Assembly (NCBI GenBank): GCA_019828595.1
Contig: JAHQRK010000016.1
Location: 372,001-436,000 of the forward strand
Direction of reading: 5' to 3'
DNA length: 64,000 nt
DNA from: Aphanomyces cochlioides
Taxonomy: Eukaryota; Oomycota; Saprolegniomycetes; Saprolegniales; Verrucalvaceae
This document shows positions 22,311 through 32,642 of the stretch, in pieces. The notes below the pieces were generated by a model. The model was not told the DNA's origin. It did not search any database and saw only the letters and a program-made list of their open reading frames with translations. Within the stretch, counting starts at the first letter, position 1. Each line of letters starts with the position of its first letter. A program made the position numbers and the translations under genes.

Positions 22311-24684
22311 AAACGACAAGGAACCGACAATTTCTAGACTTGTCATTGGGCGAACGACATCGATTCTGCCCTGGATTGGCCAAATTTACAATTAGTCCAA
22401 CGATTGGGCGACAATCTTGTCGTAGCTTGCACATGTCACTAACATTTAACATTTATGGGATCTTATTGGTCGAAATTTCAAAGTGAGTCAGTTCTTCATT
22501 TCGCAAATGGCCACCGTGCCGACCATGCCAACAAAAGAGACGATCCAAGATACGTTCCTGGGAGCATCTACACGCAGGACTTATTCAATATATCAGCGGC
22601 AGTTTGAAGAGTTTCTCCGCTTGAATAAGCCAGTGAGTCCAATCAACGCGACTCATGATTGCTGTACTGATTTCCTCCATCACCTGTATTCAATGGGTAG
22701 AAAGGCGAGAACGATCAACTCAGCAAAGACACACGAATCACAACATCGATCCCAATCCTGCTCAGGCGTTGCAAATCAAACGATATGTGGTTGGCTTGCA
22801 AAAGTATAATCGACAAAACAACTTAGAAGACGAGAAAAAGGCCCATCCTCTTACTGTTTACGAACTATCACGTCTCATGGATGCTTTTGCAAATTTGAAC
22901 CCATTTGTTGGCTCGATGTATCGCTTTTTATTCTCTGCTTGTTACCTTGGCTGCTTTCGAATCAGCGACATGCTTGCACTTACATGGAGTGACGTCAACC
23001 TTGTTGCCGCCGAAAACAGCCACTTTGTCTCGATTCGCTTCCGTTGGTATAAAAAGGCAAGTGTCGAAAAAGAGTGCCAAATTTACAACTTGGTCGATGA
23101 GCAAGCGTTCCCCTGCCTTCGGGTATGCGCATTTTACAATGACTATGTGGACAAAGTGAGAGCCTGCATAATGAACGTTGCAAAAGACGCCTTTGTCTTT
23201 CCTCAGGTCACTGGACCTGTCAATGGAAATGTAAAAGTTGGCTGGTTTAAAGCAATGGAACAAAATCACTCGCGCAGTCAGCTCAATGACATTGTGAAAA
23301 CGTCTAGCGAGCTATCTACAAATATCTCGCTCCACAGTATGCGTCGTGGTGGATCTTTTTATCGAGTTTTCGAATCTCCTGAGCGCAAGTTTAATTTCCG
23401 AGAGTTGATGGCCTGGTGCCGCTGGACTGATGTAAAGACCTGCTGTGAGTATTTGGTCACAAAGAGCATTAATGACACCATCGACCCACGCAATCTGCTT
23501 CAGAAAAGAAAATGTAGCCCGAATGGAGTCGAAATGGATGAAGACTACTATCCTCTGCTAGCCGATGACAGTGCCCAACGTGTTCTAAAGTATTTGCAAA
23601 CTGAGCTTTCCAAAATGATGACGAAAAAGCCAACCACTACTGTTCAAACGACCATACATAATTTTGCCGCACCTCGTATGATTCCAACTGCTCATTCAGC
23701 AAAAGAGGCCTGGGATCAGTGGTTTATAGCTGATGCAAACGTTGGACGCTACTGTGCTCTAAAGGATTTGACAAAGTCAATGATCAAGACAGATAGAAAG
23801 AAGTACTCGGAGCGTCTGACGATTGCGTCTGCTTTGGCAAGTACCAAACATTTTACCAGTTCGAACAAGCCTACACTGGTCACACCAACACGTATTCAAA
23901 CTTGCTAAAAGAAGTGCGAAAGCGGAAAGCCCAAGGTAGATTGTATCCTGAGCTTTTGTCATGTATACTGTGTGTCAATCAATCTACATGCATACTTTAT
24001 CAGCTCGTTGCAAGACTTGCTTGCACATACGTCCATGTGATCCAGTGAATTCTACAGTACTGTATTTGATGTAAATCCTCGATGTGTAGCTCACATTCGA
24101 CTCTATTTGGTTTGATCCACTTGTTTCACTCATTGTCTATCAGCGCAAGCAGCTCATTTAAATCAATTCGCCGTCAAATACCGAGATGAACCATTTGTTC
24201 AAAACTGTGGGTGCAATTTTGGGGTGCGCAGGGGTCTGGTGTGATGTAGAGTCCATATGAACCAAATCGACGATACTTGTGATGTGCTGACATGCTCGAT
24301 GATGCAGCTTATAGATTGTACTTAAGTCTAAACAATGAAAAATCACCGACCACGGTTGATGTCAACTGCTGGGTCGTGCATTTGGCGTTTGGCATCGTCG
24401 TCTGTGGCGCATGACGACGGCGAATTGACCAAGCTGAGCAATCCACCGCGCAACGGTGAATCAAAGGACATCGTTCTCAAGCTGGTATGAGTTGTACTCA
24501 TGTGCCGGACCGCTTCAGTGAGGTGGCAGATCCCAAGCGGTGTGGTTTGTCGCTCGCACTCGAGTCTTGCAGGTCTTGACGATTCCCAAATGAACGAAAC
24601 TGAACAGTAGAATGATAATTGGCTGTTTTATGACCAATTAAATCAATGTTGGATCGATTTGTCGCATCGTCCATTTTATCTATA
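22311..24684 (+). mobile_element. Crypton element
   Basis: The tyrosine recombinase gene is flanked by sequences that recur at the two ends of both 1.25-kb inverted arms. The 5' leader (ACCGACAATTTCTAGACTTG, AACATTTAACAT) matches the outer end of the arms. The 3' terminus (CGTCCATTTTATCTATA, ending about 24684) matches their inner end. All three copies stop agreeing just after CTATA, which fixes the 3' boundary. The 5' boundary is less certain. No terminal inverted repeats are seen, as expected for Cryptons. Confidence 0.65.
22508..23908 (+). pseudogene. Crypton tyrosine recombinase, frameshifted
   Basis: From ATG 22508 (MATVPTMPTKETIQDTFLGA) the frame encodes a SAM-like core-binding domain (STRRTYSIYQRQFEEFL). 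It then shifts frame near 22725-22745 and continues to 23908 with the catalytic domain: FRISDMLALTW (Arg I), LHSMRRGG (His-x-x-Arg), CRWTDVKTCCEYL (Trp and the Tyr nucleophile). The C-terminus (AWDQWF...GRYCALKDLTKS) resembles the GCR1_C DNA-binding domain found in some Cryptons. The enzyme would recombine circular DNA intermediates; no RT or RNase H is nearby, which argues against DIRS or Ngaro. Apart from the frameshift the sequence is complete. Confidence 0.8.
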
Positions 24685-24812
24685 GAGGCTGGTCGGGGAA
24701 GCGTTCGTGTTCATTCTCGTTCATGCTCGGCAGCACGCATTGTTCGGATATAAGTTATTCGGTCACTGTCGGAACACGAACGGCATTTTTGTGGTCGCTC
24801 TGTGAAGAACGA

Positions 24813-25780
24813 ATGGTGGATGCCAAGGTAGCCAGCACTTCACGATGTTGTATCGCGTCGAGGTCTTGGTGCTAAACTATCCTTCGCAAGTATAAAACTC
24901 TCGCCAAACTACTGTCCTGCCCCGCTCTGGTCGCCCACGTGTAACTACTCCTGCTGACGATCGCGAGATCCATCGCGAAGTCATGAAAAATGCCGGATAA
25001 GTGCCGCAACTTTGCAAGAATCTTTCAAAATGTTCTACGAAAAAGACATCTCTGAAGAGACATATCGACGACGTATAAAAGAATACGGTTTAAATGGACG
25101 TGTGGGTCGTAAGAAGCCATTCCTCTCCGATGCGAATCGCGCGAAGCGTTTACGCTTTGCAATTGAGCATCAATTATGGTCGATCGATGATTGGAAGAAA
25201 GTCTTTTTTACGAATGAAAGTCCGTTCAACTTATCCGGATCAAATGGACGGATTTATGTCTGGAGAAAACCCGGCGAAGAGTTCATTGATGAGTGCCTTG
25301 TGCCAACTTTTAAAAGTGGTCGAAAATCCGTTATGGTCTGGGGGGCTATCAACTACAATGGAGTTGGAACTCTTCGTTTCTGTGAAGGAAATATGAAATC
25401 TGGTGACTATATCGACCTTTTGGAAGAGGAACTGCCGGATAATTTTGCAAAACTCGACTTACCGGTCGATTTTGTCTTTCAACAGGATAACGCGCCTATT
25501 CATAAGGCGAAGATTGTCCTCGATTTATTTGAAAAAAATTGTATTAACACCCTAGATCACCCTCCTCAAAGCCCTGATCTTAACCCCATTGAGCATGTAT
25601 GGGAGTGGATTGGCCGTCGAATTCGCAAAGCTCCACCTTCTTCGATTGATGCCTTGAAAAGAAAAATTTGTCGCTTGTGGAATGAAATTCCTATTCAGTT
25701 TATCCACAACCTCATTGAATCAATGGCCTGACCGTATTGCTGATGTCATTGCTGCTAAAGGAGGCTCAACCAAGCATTAA
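24813..25780 (+). pseudogene. Tc1-like transposase relic with a mutated catalytic Asp
   Basis: The N-terminal DNA-binding half is broken (RSGRPRVTTPADDREIHREV near 24920-24980 is out of frame with the rest by one base at AATGCCGGATAAG). The catalytic half at 25012-25731 is open: RRRIKEYGLNGRVGRKKP, FFTNESPFNL, FQQDNAPIHKAK, PQSPDLNPIEHVW. The last two acidic residues are 34 apart (DD34E, Tc1 type). The first catalytic Asp is Asn (AAT) in FTNES. A one-base insertion near 25728 cuts off the last ~17 residues, which are still visible up to 25780 (IADVIAAKGGSTKH). The copy is dead. Terminal inverted repeats were not found. Confidence 0.85.
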
Positions 25781-26103
25781 ACTGTAATACACGTTGCATT
25801 CTTGTTAAATTTGTCTTAAGGGGTTCAGACTATTGACAGTGGTACTATTATGATTTCCACTTGGCGCTTCCTTCTATCCGTGATTCTGACTGTGATGGCT
25901 AGTTTAGTGTATCCACAGCACCTCGGAGCATCGAATGAGCCACTCTCCACCTCTAATCGGTGAGTGCATCTTTAGATACAGTAGAGGAATGCTGCTATCA
26001 ACAATTTCTTTTTTGAAAGTTTCGAGAATTTCTAATCACAAATTTCGATAAAAACTCGTTGCTGCTATTGAAAAATTTGCTTCCATTCATTCGCTCAAGA
26101 CCG

Positions 26104-27209
26104 ATGGCTCACCGGTATGCGTCGTTGCTCCCCTTGCTGACCCACTTGGACTCTCATGGTGAAGAATCTGGGCAATTGAAATTCCAAGCACACGATTTGA
26201 CCTTGATAAGCACAGTGATGCTTTTTGCCAGTTCAACTTTCGCTTCAAGAAAGCCGAGATTTATGAGCTGGTTGTTTGCGGCTACCATCTACTCTGAAGT
26301 TGCGACGACGATACTGTGGAAATGCCGTTGAATGCCTCTGTATCATGTTAAACAGGCTAGCTTGGCCACATCGCTTAGGAACAATGACACAACTCTTTGG
26401 CCGCAGTCGAGAGGCGTTGTCAACAATAGCGAATGACATGATCTCAAAAGTCTATATCTCCTTCAATCACTTGCTCCGTTGGGACAGCCATCGTCTGGAT
26501 GCAGCATGGATGGAGCGATGCTCGAATGCTATTCGCCAAGCTAGTGCTCCATTAGATTCATGTGTAGGCTTCATAGATGGAACCGTTCGAGTGATCGGAC
26601 GACCAAAAGGATTGAGACAAAGAGCCACATATAATGGACATAAGGTGAGAATTCTCGTAAGATATGATCAATTTGAGTATCTGATTTAGAGAAAGAATGC
26701 GTTAAAGTTCCAAGCAATCACATCTCCTGATGGGATAATAGTTCACCTTCATGGCCCTGAGCCAGGATAACGTCATGATGCTTACTTGCTGTACAAGAGT
26801 GACATCGTACAAGTTTTAAAAGACCCACTTTAAGGTTGGAGACAAGCAGTTTGTGGTGTACAGCGATCCCGCATACGGGAACAATGAAGTCATAGTCACT
26901 GGCTTCAAAGGAGCAAGACTTTCCGACGACAAGAAGGAGTTTAACTCTCGAATGAGCTCCGTGCGTGTCAGTGTTTTATGGGGGTTCGGGATTGTTCTTC
27001 AGCAATGGTCCTTCATAGACTTCAAAAGAAGTCAACGCCTTGGATCCCAAGCTGTTGGTCTCCAATACGCAGTTGCTGTCATACTTACGAACATTCAAAC
27101 ATGCTTGCGAGGTGGAAATCAAATTTCAGACTTTTTCTATCTTTCACCGCCATCAGCGTTCGACTACCTCAACTCGATACCTCAAGACGATGACCACTTG
27201 GAGTGTTAG
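26104..27209 (+). pseudogene. Harbinger-type transposase (DDE_Tnp_4-like)
   Basis: Recognisable blocks: LCIMLNRLAWPHRLGTMTQL, FGRSREALSTIAND, then VGFIDGTVRVIGRP (first Asp), YNGHK, a 45-nt intron (26645-26689), RKNALKFQAITSPDGIIVHL, GP.PG.RHDAYLL, VVYSDPAYG (second Asp) and FNSRMSSVRVSVLWGFG. Breaks are a frameshift near 26270, an in-frame TAA in the GPEPG-RHD block (about 26768), and a frameshift near 26830. In the last block the usual V-E-W Glu is Leu, so the third catalytic residue is also lost. The family cuts and pastes DNA together with the Myb-like partner encoded just downstream on the other strand. Confidence 0.8.
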
Positions 27210-27230
27210 AGTTTAATTATATAACACGAA

Positions 27231-28003
27231 TCATTTCTTTAAATTTGACGCTAAGATCTCCAACGTACGATTCATCATTTGAAAGAAACTCTCACGAGCT
27301 TCACGTTCTTCTTTGATTCGCGCCTGCCGCCCTTCTCTTTCCATTTCAAGCCGCGCCTCACTGATTTCAAGCTTCCTTTTCTCAAGAGCATTAGCCTCTT
27401 GCATGGCTTCTATGTAGCTTTGTATGATTCCTTCATTGCCAGCACGCCTGCTTGCCCTTGTCATTATTGTATCCGCTGTGTATTCAAGCAAGACTGCTGT
27501 CTGAATACGATGTTGTACTTTCGTCGTCCAAAGAACTTTGCCTGTACTTCTTTAAAGCTGCTTCTCGAATATCATCACGAATGAATTCTCGTTTCTTGTC
27601 CTTAGCCCTTTTATCTCTATTGGCCTCTCGTTTTTGCTCCATTAAAGCATCGATCTAAAGATCATCCATCATGACAGTGTAGTTGTGTACGTACCATTTC
27701 GCAAATGTCTTGCAGCAAATGGTCTCGTTTGGTGTAATCTTCTTCTGTCCCCGACGCGCGCATCGATTTCATTGTCTCTCGCTTGAAATTGATGACCAGG
27801 TCGTCGAATTTTCTACGACAACTGGCGGCGGTAAGCGCGTCTTCACCATGCATCGCATTCATGGCAGCTGCAATCTCTTCCCATCTTTGCAATGTTTGAC
27901 CATAATCTGCAGCGAAAGGTCTCTTGCAGATGATTTCTTCAAGGAGATCGACGTCAGACGCAGCCGTGAAGCGAAACGCTGCCTTGCGTTGCTTCCCTTC
28001 CAT
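27231..28003 (-). pseudogene. Myb/trihelix-like partner of the Harbinger element
   Basis: Exon 1 (27695-28003) starts MEGKQRKAAFRFTAASDVDL and encodes a SANT/trihelix-like fold (QTLQRWEEIAAAMNAM, SCRRKFDDLVINFKRE). A 40-nt intron (27655-27694) follows. Exon 2 encodes a basic stretch (EQKREANRDKRAKDKKRE) and a long charged helix (ALEKRKLEISEARLEMEREG), probably a coiled coil. A one-base frameshift near 27490 splits exon 2. In Harbinger elements the Myb-like protein carries the transposase to the DNA ends. Confidence 0.75.
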
Positions 28004-28192
28004 CCTTGTTGAAATGAAGGGAGGCAACACAAGTCTGTTCTAACCAATCAGATTTCGACATCTATCTGACAAACAAATTCGCAATACGGCCGTCTGAACG
28101 TGAATTTTCGAATGGGAATTTTGCAGTATAACCAGGAATGTACGTCAAAAATGTTGGTACAAATCGAAATTTATAATAGCAGCATTCGTCTA

Positions 28193-29459
28193 GTAAATGG
28201 CAAAATGCAAAAAAGATTGAGGGGTGCAGACTTATGAGAGCCACTGTACATACGTAATTTCGTGAATTTGAGTCATATCCGGAATTTTGTCAAGTTTTGT
28301 TTCGTAAATACTTGTAGTAGTGTATATTGAGATCTATTGATAAATTGTACAGTAATTAAATTCTCCTAAAATGATTAATTTCAATATGCATTTTTCCAAG
28401 CCCTGGATACAAGACGCCATCGATCTCGACTTCATGCACAGGAATGTCCGAGGACTGTGCCTTCGCAATGCTTCATCTTGTACTAACTTGGCGCACCGGT
28501 ATCAAATCGTAAGAAGCTTCAAGGATTTAGCAAGAGCAGCCACTTTGCTTGCCTCCGATCAACACAACATCCAAGGGCTGGGGATGCGAGGAATCTTTGC
28601 ACAATGCAAGAGTATTCCACCGTCGCCATGTCACGCTGAAGTGTCCCCCCCCTCCGGAATCCGTTTGCAGCTGATTTGTCCTGTGTTTACACGATGGTGT
28701 TTTCCGAGAGGTATCAGACCACATAACACAAGCTCTAATCTCTTGACTGTTCAGGATTTCTGATGCCGAACTGAATTTTCCGCCCAAGCCCATCTTGAAC
28801 ATCATATTGATGACCAAACAATCAAATGCACAGTGTGTTGACAAAGGATTGAATTGCAACACCGGCCGATTCGTACTTTGGACCTGACGACAGCGCACCG
28901 TTGTATTGCTGTTGAGTACAGTACTGCAGGTAGTGCACCCACTTTCTCTTGGACTGAAGATCATGTCTAATGGCCAGGAAGCACCCAATTCTTCCTCGCA
29001 GAACTCTCTCTCAGGCTTGTTGCAACGTGAATGAACACAATGCGACGCTTTCATTGCAATGTAAATCTTCACCATTCGGCCAGGCAATAACAACCCTGGC
29101 CGCCGAGACATCCAACCTGTGCTCACCCATCCAAAAGCTGTGAATCGTGGCAGGTTCCAAGACTTTGGCAGTCCGAGCATATACTTGCTGGACTGTTCGT
29201 TTGATAGAAAAGCACAATTTGATTCAGACCAATTCTTGTTCGCTCCTGTCTGTATCATTTGCAGAAGAAAGTCCATGTCCTGATCAAAGCTTGGAACTCA
29301 AGAGTAACGTGGCTCGCACATAGTAGGAGCATTGCAATTGGGTCCAGTTGCGCAATTCATACGATTCCACCCGTATCAAATGTCGCGCGAGTTGATCGTC
29401 ACCAATGATTTCCCAGCGGACGTCGTTCAATAGGCTGCATTTGGAAATAGACCGCGGCG
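28193..29459. other. unassigned interval upstream of the intact FYVE gene
   Basis: A minus-strand frame of 249 codons (28527-29276) is open but has no recognisable motif, and the plus strand is open over part of it as well. I do not call a gene. Confidence 0.3.
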
Positions 29460-30738
29460 ATGCCAGAGCTCGATGTTCCATTGCCTGACGACTTCTTCCA
29501 GTTGCCAAAATTGAGTCCAACAGACGTCGATCGATATCGAGAGTTTGGACATCGTGCGACTCGTGAAATGGTACGCCTCCAAGCCGTAGTTGACACCATT
29601 TCACGATGATTAAGTAGTTGGACTATGCCAAGCTGAAAGGTGGTCGAGTTGACTGGGCCCTTCATTCGAACCACTCGACCGTGAGTGTGTATGTAGGCAC
29701 CCAGGGCAAAATGCCAGTACATCTCACAAGAACTGAAGTCGAAACCACTTTGGACGAAGTCAGGGACGTCTGTTTGAAGACGACAGTGTCGGGAGCTCGC
29801 GAGTTCCAAGCCAAGTTTCAACCGGTCGTCCTGGACAAAGTCCGATTGTACAACCTCACGCTCCCAACGCCAGCGAATTCCTACTTGTACCAGAGTCTTA
29901 ATTGGAGCATCGTCGACACACCTCTCCGTGGTCTTGTGATTAAACGCCGCGACATTTCCTACATTGAGGTATCTCTTTCGCTACGACATCAAGCTGACGG
30001 TTCTGCAGCACCACGAAATCATGGAAATCGATGGACGCAAGGCGTACGTTCAAGCGATGTCATCGATCGAGATCCCTGGCGTTCCAGACCTTGAGGACAT
30101 GTTCCACATCATCCGTGGCGAGCTTGTTCACAATGGGATTCTCTTCATCGAAACGGATCGACCAGGCATCTTGGAGCTCATGACCATCCACCACAACAAA
30201 CCAAACGGCAAAGGAAACGGGACAATGGGGAATTTTATCATGCGCAAATACGTGCGGAGCCACTACCAAGCGGTCATCAACCTCAAGCGAATGATTCGAG
30301 CCCACCAGTTGAGCCAGTTGACATTTATCGACCAGTTTCGATTGCCACCGCTTCACACACAATCCAAGTGCCAGGTCTGTCTGAAAGCGTTTGCCAGTGC
30401 TCAAAAAGGCCACTGCCGTCATTGCGCCAAGGTATCTCCTGTGGATGTTCTAGCTATTAACACCGTCGGGCTCGTAGATTGTCTGCATCCGCGACTGCAG
30501 CGCTGAGTGGGACTTAGAGCAGGGGGGCTTAAAATTCTCAGTGCGTATTTGCAAACTGTGCTCGAAACACGTCAGTAGCCAGCCTTTGATGCAATATCAA
30601 ACACCACGAGAGACAACAGAATCCATTTCAAGCTGGTCCCCGGATGATTTAATCAGATATGAAGAAGAGGCATACGACTCCATTTCAGAGCTCGGCGATT
30701 CAAACCGATGTCGAGACTATTCCATCGACTTGCAGTGA
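29460..30738 (+). CDS. FYVE-finger protein, four exons, intact (copy C)
   Basis: Exons 29460-29570, 29618-29968, 30009-30431 and 30523-30738 join in phase 0 with GT-AG introns of 47, 40 and 91 nt to give about 366 residues. The N-terminus starts MPELDVPLPDDFFQLPKLSP. The central part (QPVVLDKVRLYNLTLP, IPGVPDLEDMFHIIRGEL) matches the lipid-binding START-like half of oomycete FYVE proteins. The C-terminal finger has its Cys pairs CQVC, CRHC and CKLC, the last after the third intron. Such proteins bind PI3P on endosomes; the specific role is unknown. No stop or frameshift is seen, unlike copies A and B. The gene lies inside the segment framed by the inverted arms, between TEs. Confidence 0.8.
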
Positions 30739-30923
30739 AGATATTATCAAGGCCATGTCGACTTTCGCCCTGGCCAGTCAATGCAACCGACATGCGCTGG
30801 ATTCAACGACTATTATTTCAAACCAGAAACGAATTAACTTTCGACTGCACTTGCCCCCACTCCCCCCTGGAGGGCAGTCGTGTACCAAATAAGTACTACA
30901 CCATTTGCCGGTTTAGTTCGTTT

Positions 30924-31115
30924 AACTTGCGATATATTTCGTACCATTTGCAATATATTTCGTATCACGTGCAATATATTTCGTATGACTTGCATTTAAT
31001 TTCGTCGTCGGCGACGAAAATCGATTTATATTTCACATGACTTGCATTATATTTCGTACCTCTTGCATTTAATTTCATATTTTTAGCTTATATTTCGTAT
31101 CACTTGCATTTAAAT
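30924..31115. repeat. 21-bp minisatellite
   Basis: Diverged tandem units of about 21 bp, type TTGCAATATATTTCGTATCA, with TTGCATTTAATTTCGTA variants further right. The array starts about 190 bp after the FYVE stop codon. In one frame it would encode a 7-residue repeat (YISYHLQ), but a coding role is not supported. Confidence 0.8.
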
Positions 31116-31783
31116 TCGCAAAAAAGAGAAAAAGTACACAGAAAAATTAACAAAAAATTGTTATCGACCTCATAAGAAATTGATGGGACACTTCAATCGC
31201 CATATAAGTCAATGCGAGCGTCAAGCAAGCTCAGCAGAGTTCATATGCACTTGCCCGTCGCGAATTCATAGCTCAAGCCAACACTTCAACACATGTGAAA
31301 CTTCATATCTCAATAGGTCATTGAATATATTTTGCATTACTACGAATTTAAATGATGGAGATGGATGGCAGTCGAAGAGGAGGAGCCAAAGCTCCGACCA
31401 AGAAGGAACTCCAGCAGCAAGTCCTGATCATGCAAGCCAAGCTTGACATGCTCTACGACGGTGGACCTCCGTCCATCCGTTGTCGAAGCAGTAGCTGCAG
31501 CAATCGCAGCTGCTGTAAGCGCAAATGACGTGTTCATTTCCGGGCACACCTTCGGCTTGTCCCCTGGTCCCAGATAAGTTCGATAACAATCTTTATACTC
31601 AAATATCGATCGAACTTAAACGGACCTAATGAAAGTTGCAGCCCCTGCGTTTGGTGCTTTTTGGGCGCAAAATTGAAGCGGGAACTGAACAAAATGTATG
31701 GGAATCGAGCATTGTCCCTGGTTGAGCTCAAAATTTGAAGTCAGTTCCTTCCTCACTTCACATTTTCATCTCAACCAAGCGCA
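31116..31783. other. interval with a possible retroelement N-terminal remnant
   Basis: Near 31353 a short frame MEMDGSRRGGAKAPTKKELQ continues as a helical stretch and then shifts frame into an Ala-rich part (VVEAVAAAIAAAVSAND). This resembles the start of a gag protein but is too short to assign. Nothing else is seen. Confidence 0.3.
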
Positions 31784-32642
31784 ATATACGACGTCTCGGA
31801 TCTCTCAAGATTCACCTACAAGACCCTCCTCCAAGTCACAGCCACCGAGGAAGCCTGCCTGGCTTGGTGCCAGGAGGTTGGCCTCATCAGCAAAACCATG
31901 CTCTGTCGCTAATGTTCCAAGCCCATGGTCCTGTCTGGTGACAGCTCCAAGGGATGGAGATGGCGCTGCCAAAAAGCTGGTCACAGACCAGTCGAGCGAG
32001 GCGTACGGGTAGGATCCATCTTTGCACAATCCAACCTACCATTGACTACACTTGTACGCCTCGTCTACGACTGGTCTGTGAGAAAACCTTCAGAAACGAT
32101 CATGAATGAAGAAGAGATCCGCTCCGAGACCATCGGGCACTGGTCGAGCTGTCTCCGAATGGTTTGTTCCGATGAAATGTCCAATCAAACAATTATGGTG
32201 AGTTAATTCTGTGGTGACAAAATATTATGGTGAGATTTTTAGATTGGTGGTGATGGGCATGTTGTCGGAATTGATGAGACTTCGATGAAAAAGAAGTAGA
32301 AATACGGTCGCGGCACTGTCCACTCAGAGCGTTGGTTGTTTGGTGGAGTGGACTGCACAACCAAGCAATGGTTTGGCGTCCTTGAGCAGCATGCGTTATG
32401 GGCACCAGTGGGTTAACCATTCTGAAAACTTTGTCGATCCTACCACTGGTGCCCATACCCAACGAATTGAAGGACTGTGGGAAGTCCATGTGAAGGTCAC
32501 GTGAAAACTATGCGTGGTGTCAATTCGGATGTGTTAGAATCGTTTCTCGACGAGCGATTGTGGCGATCATGGTTTCTGCCACAAGGAGCCACGGGTACAA
32601 TGTTTTTCAAAGGAATAGTTACAGCAATCAGACATCAATTTC
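31784..32642 (+). pseudogene. Merlin (ISXO2/IS1016-like) transposase, copy A
   Basis: Exon 1 (31784-32197) encodes a zinc ribbon (MLCR-stop-CSKP ... WRWRC) with TAA at 31910-31912 replacing a residue between the Cys ligands, then helices ending SNQTIM. A 45-nt intron (32198-32242) follows, at the same place as in copy B. Exon 2 encodes [21 protein letters not shown] (32297-32299), [19 protein letters not shown]. The segment carrying the second Asp is deleted at about 32411. The frame resumes with [20 protein letters not shown] and LESFLDERLWRSWF. The CDS runs into the right inverted arm at 32643, which truncates it. Confidence 0.8.

Larger units (their letters stand above)
25982..28192. mobile_element. 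PIF/Harbinger element with two convergent genes
   Basis: A DDE transposase (plus) and a Myb/trihelix-like protein (minus) converge with 21 bp between their stops, the two-gene content typical of Harbinger elements. A 17-bp inverted repeat (TAGAGGAATGCTGCTAT at 25982-25998, complement at 28176-28192, one mismatch) encloses both and is offered as the terminal repeat. A 3-bp target duplication is not convincing. Confidence 0.65.

Noticed and set aside
28527..29276. 249-codon minus-strand frame as a protein gene
   Set aside because: Longer than most chance frames but without any recognisable domain or start context; left unassigned.
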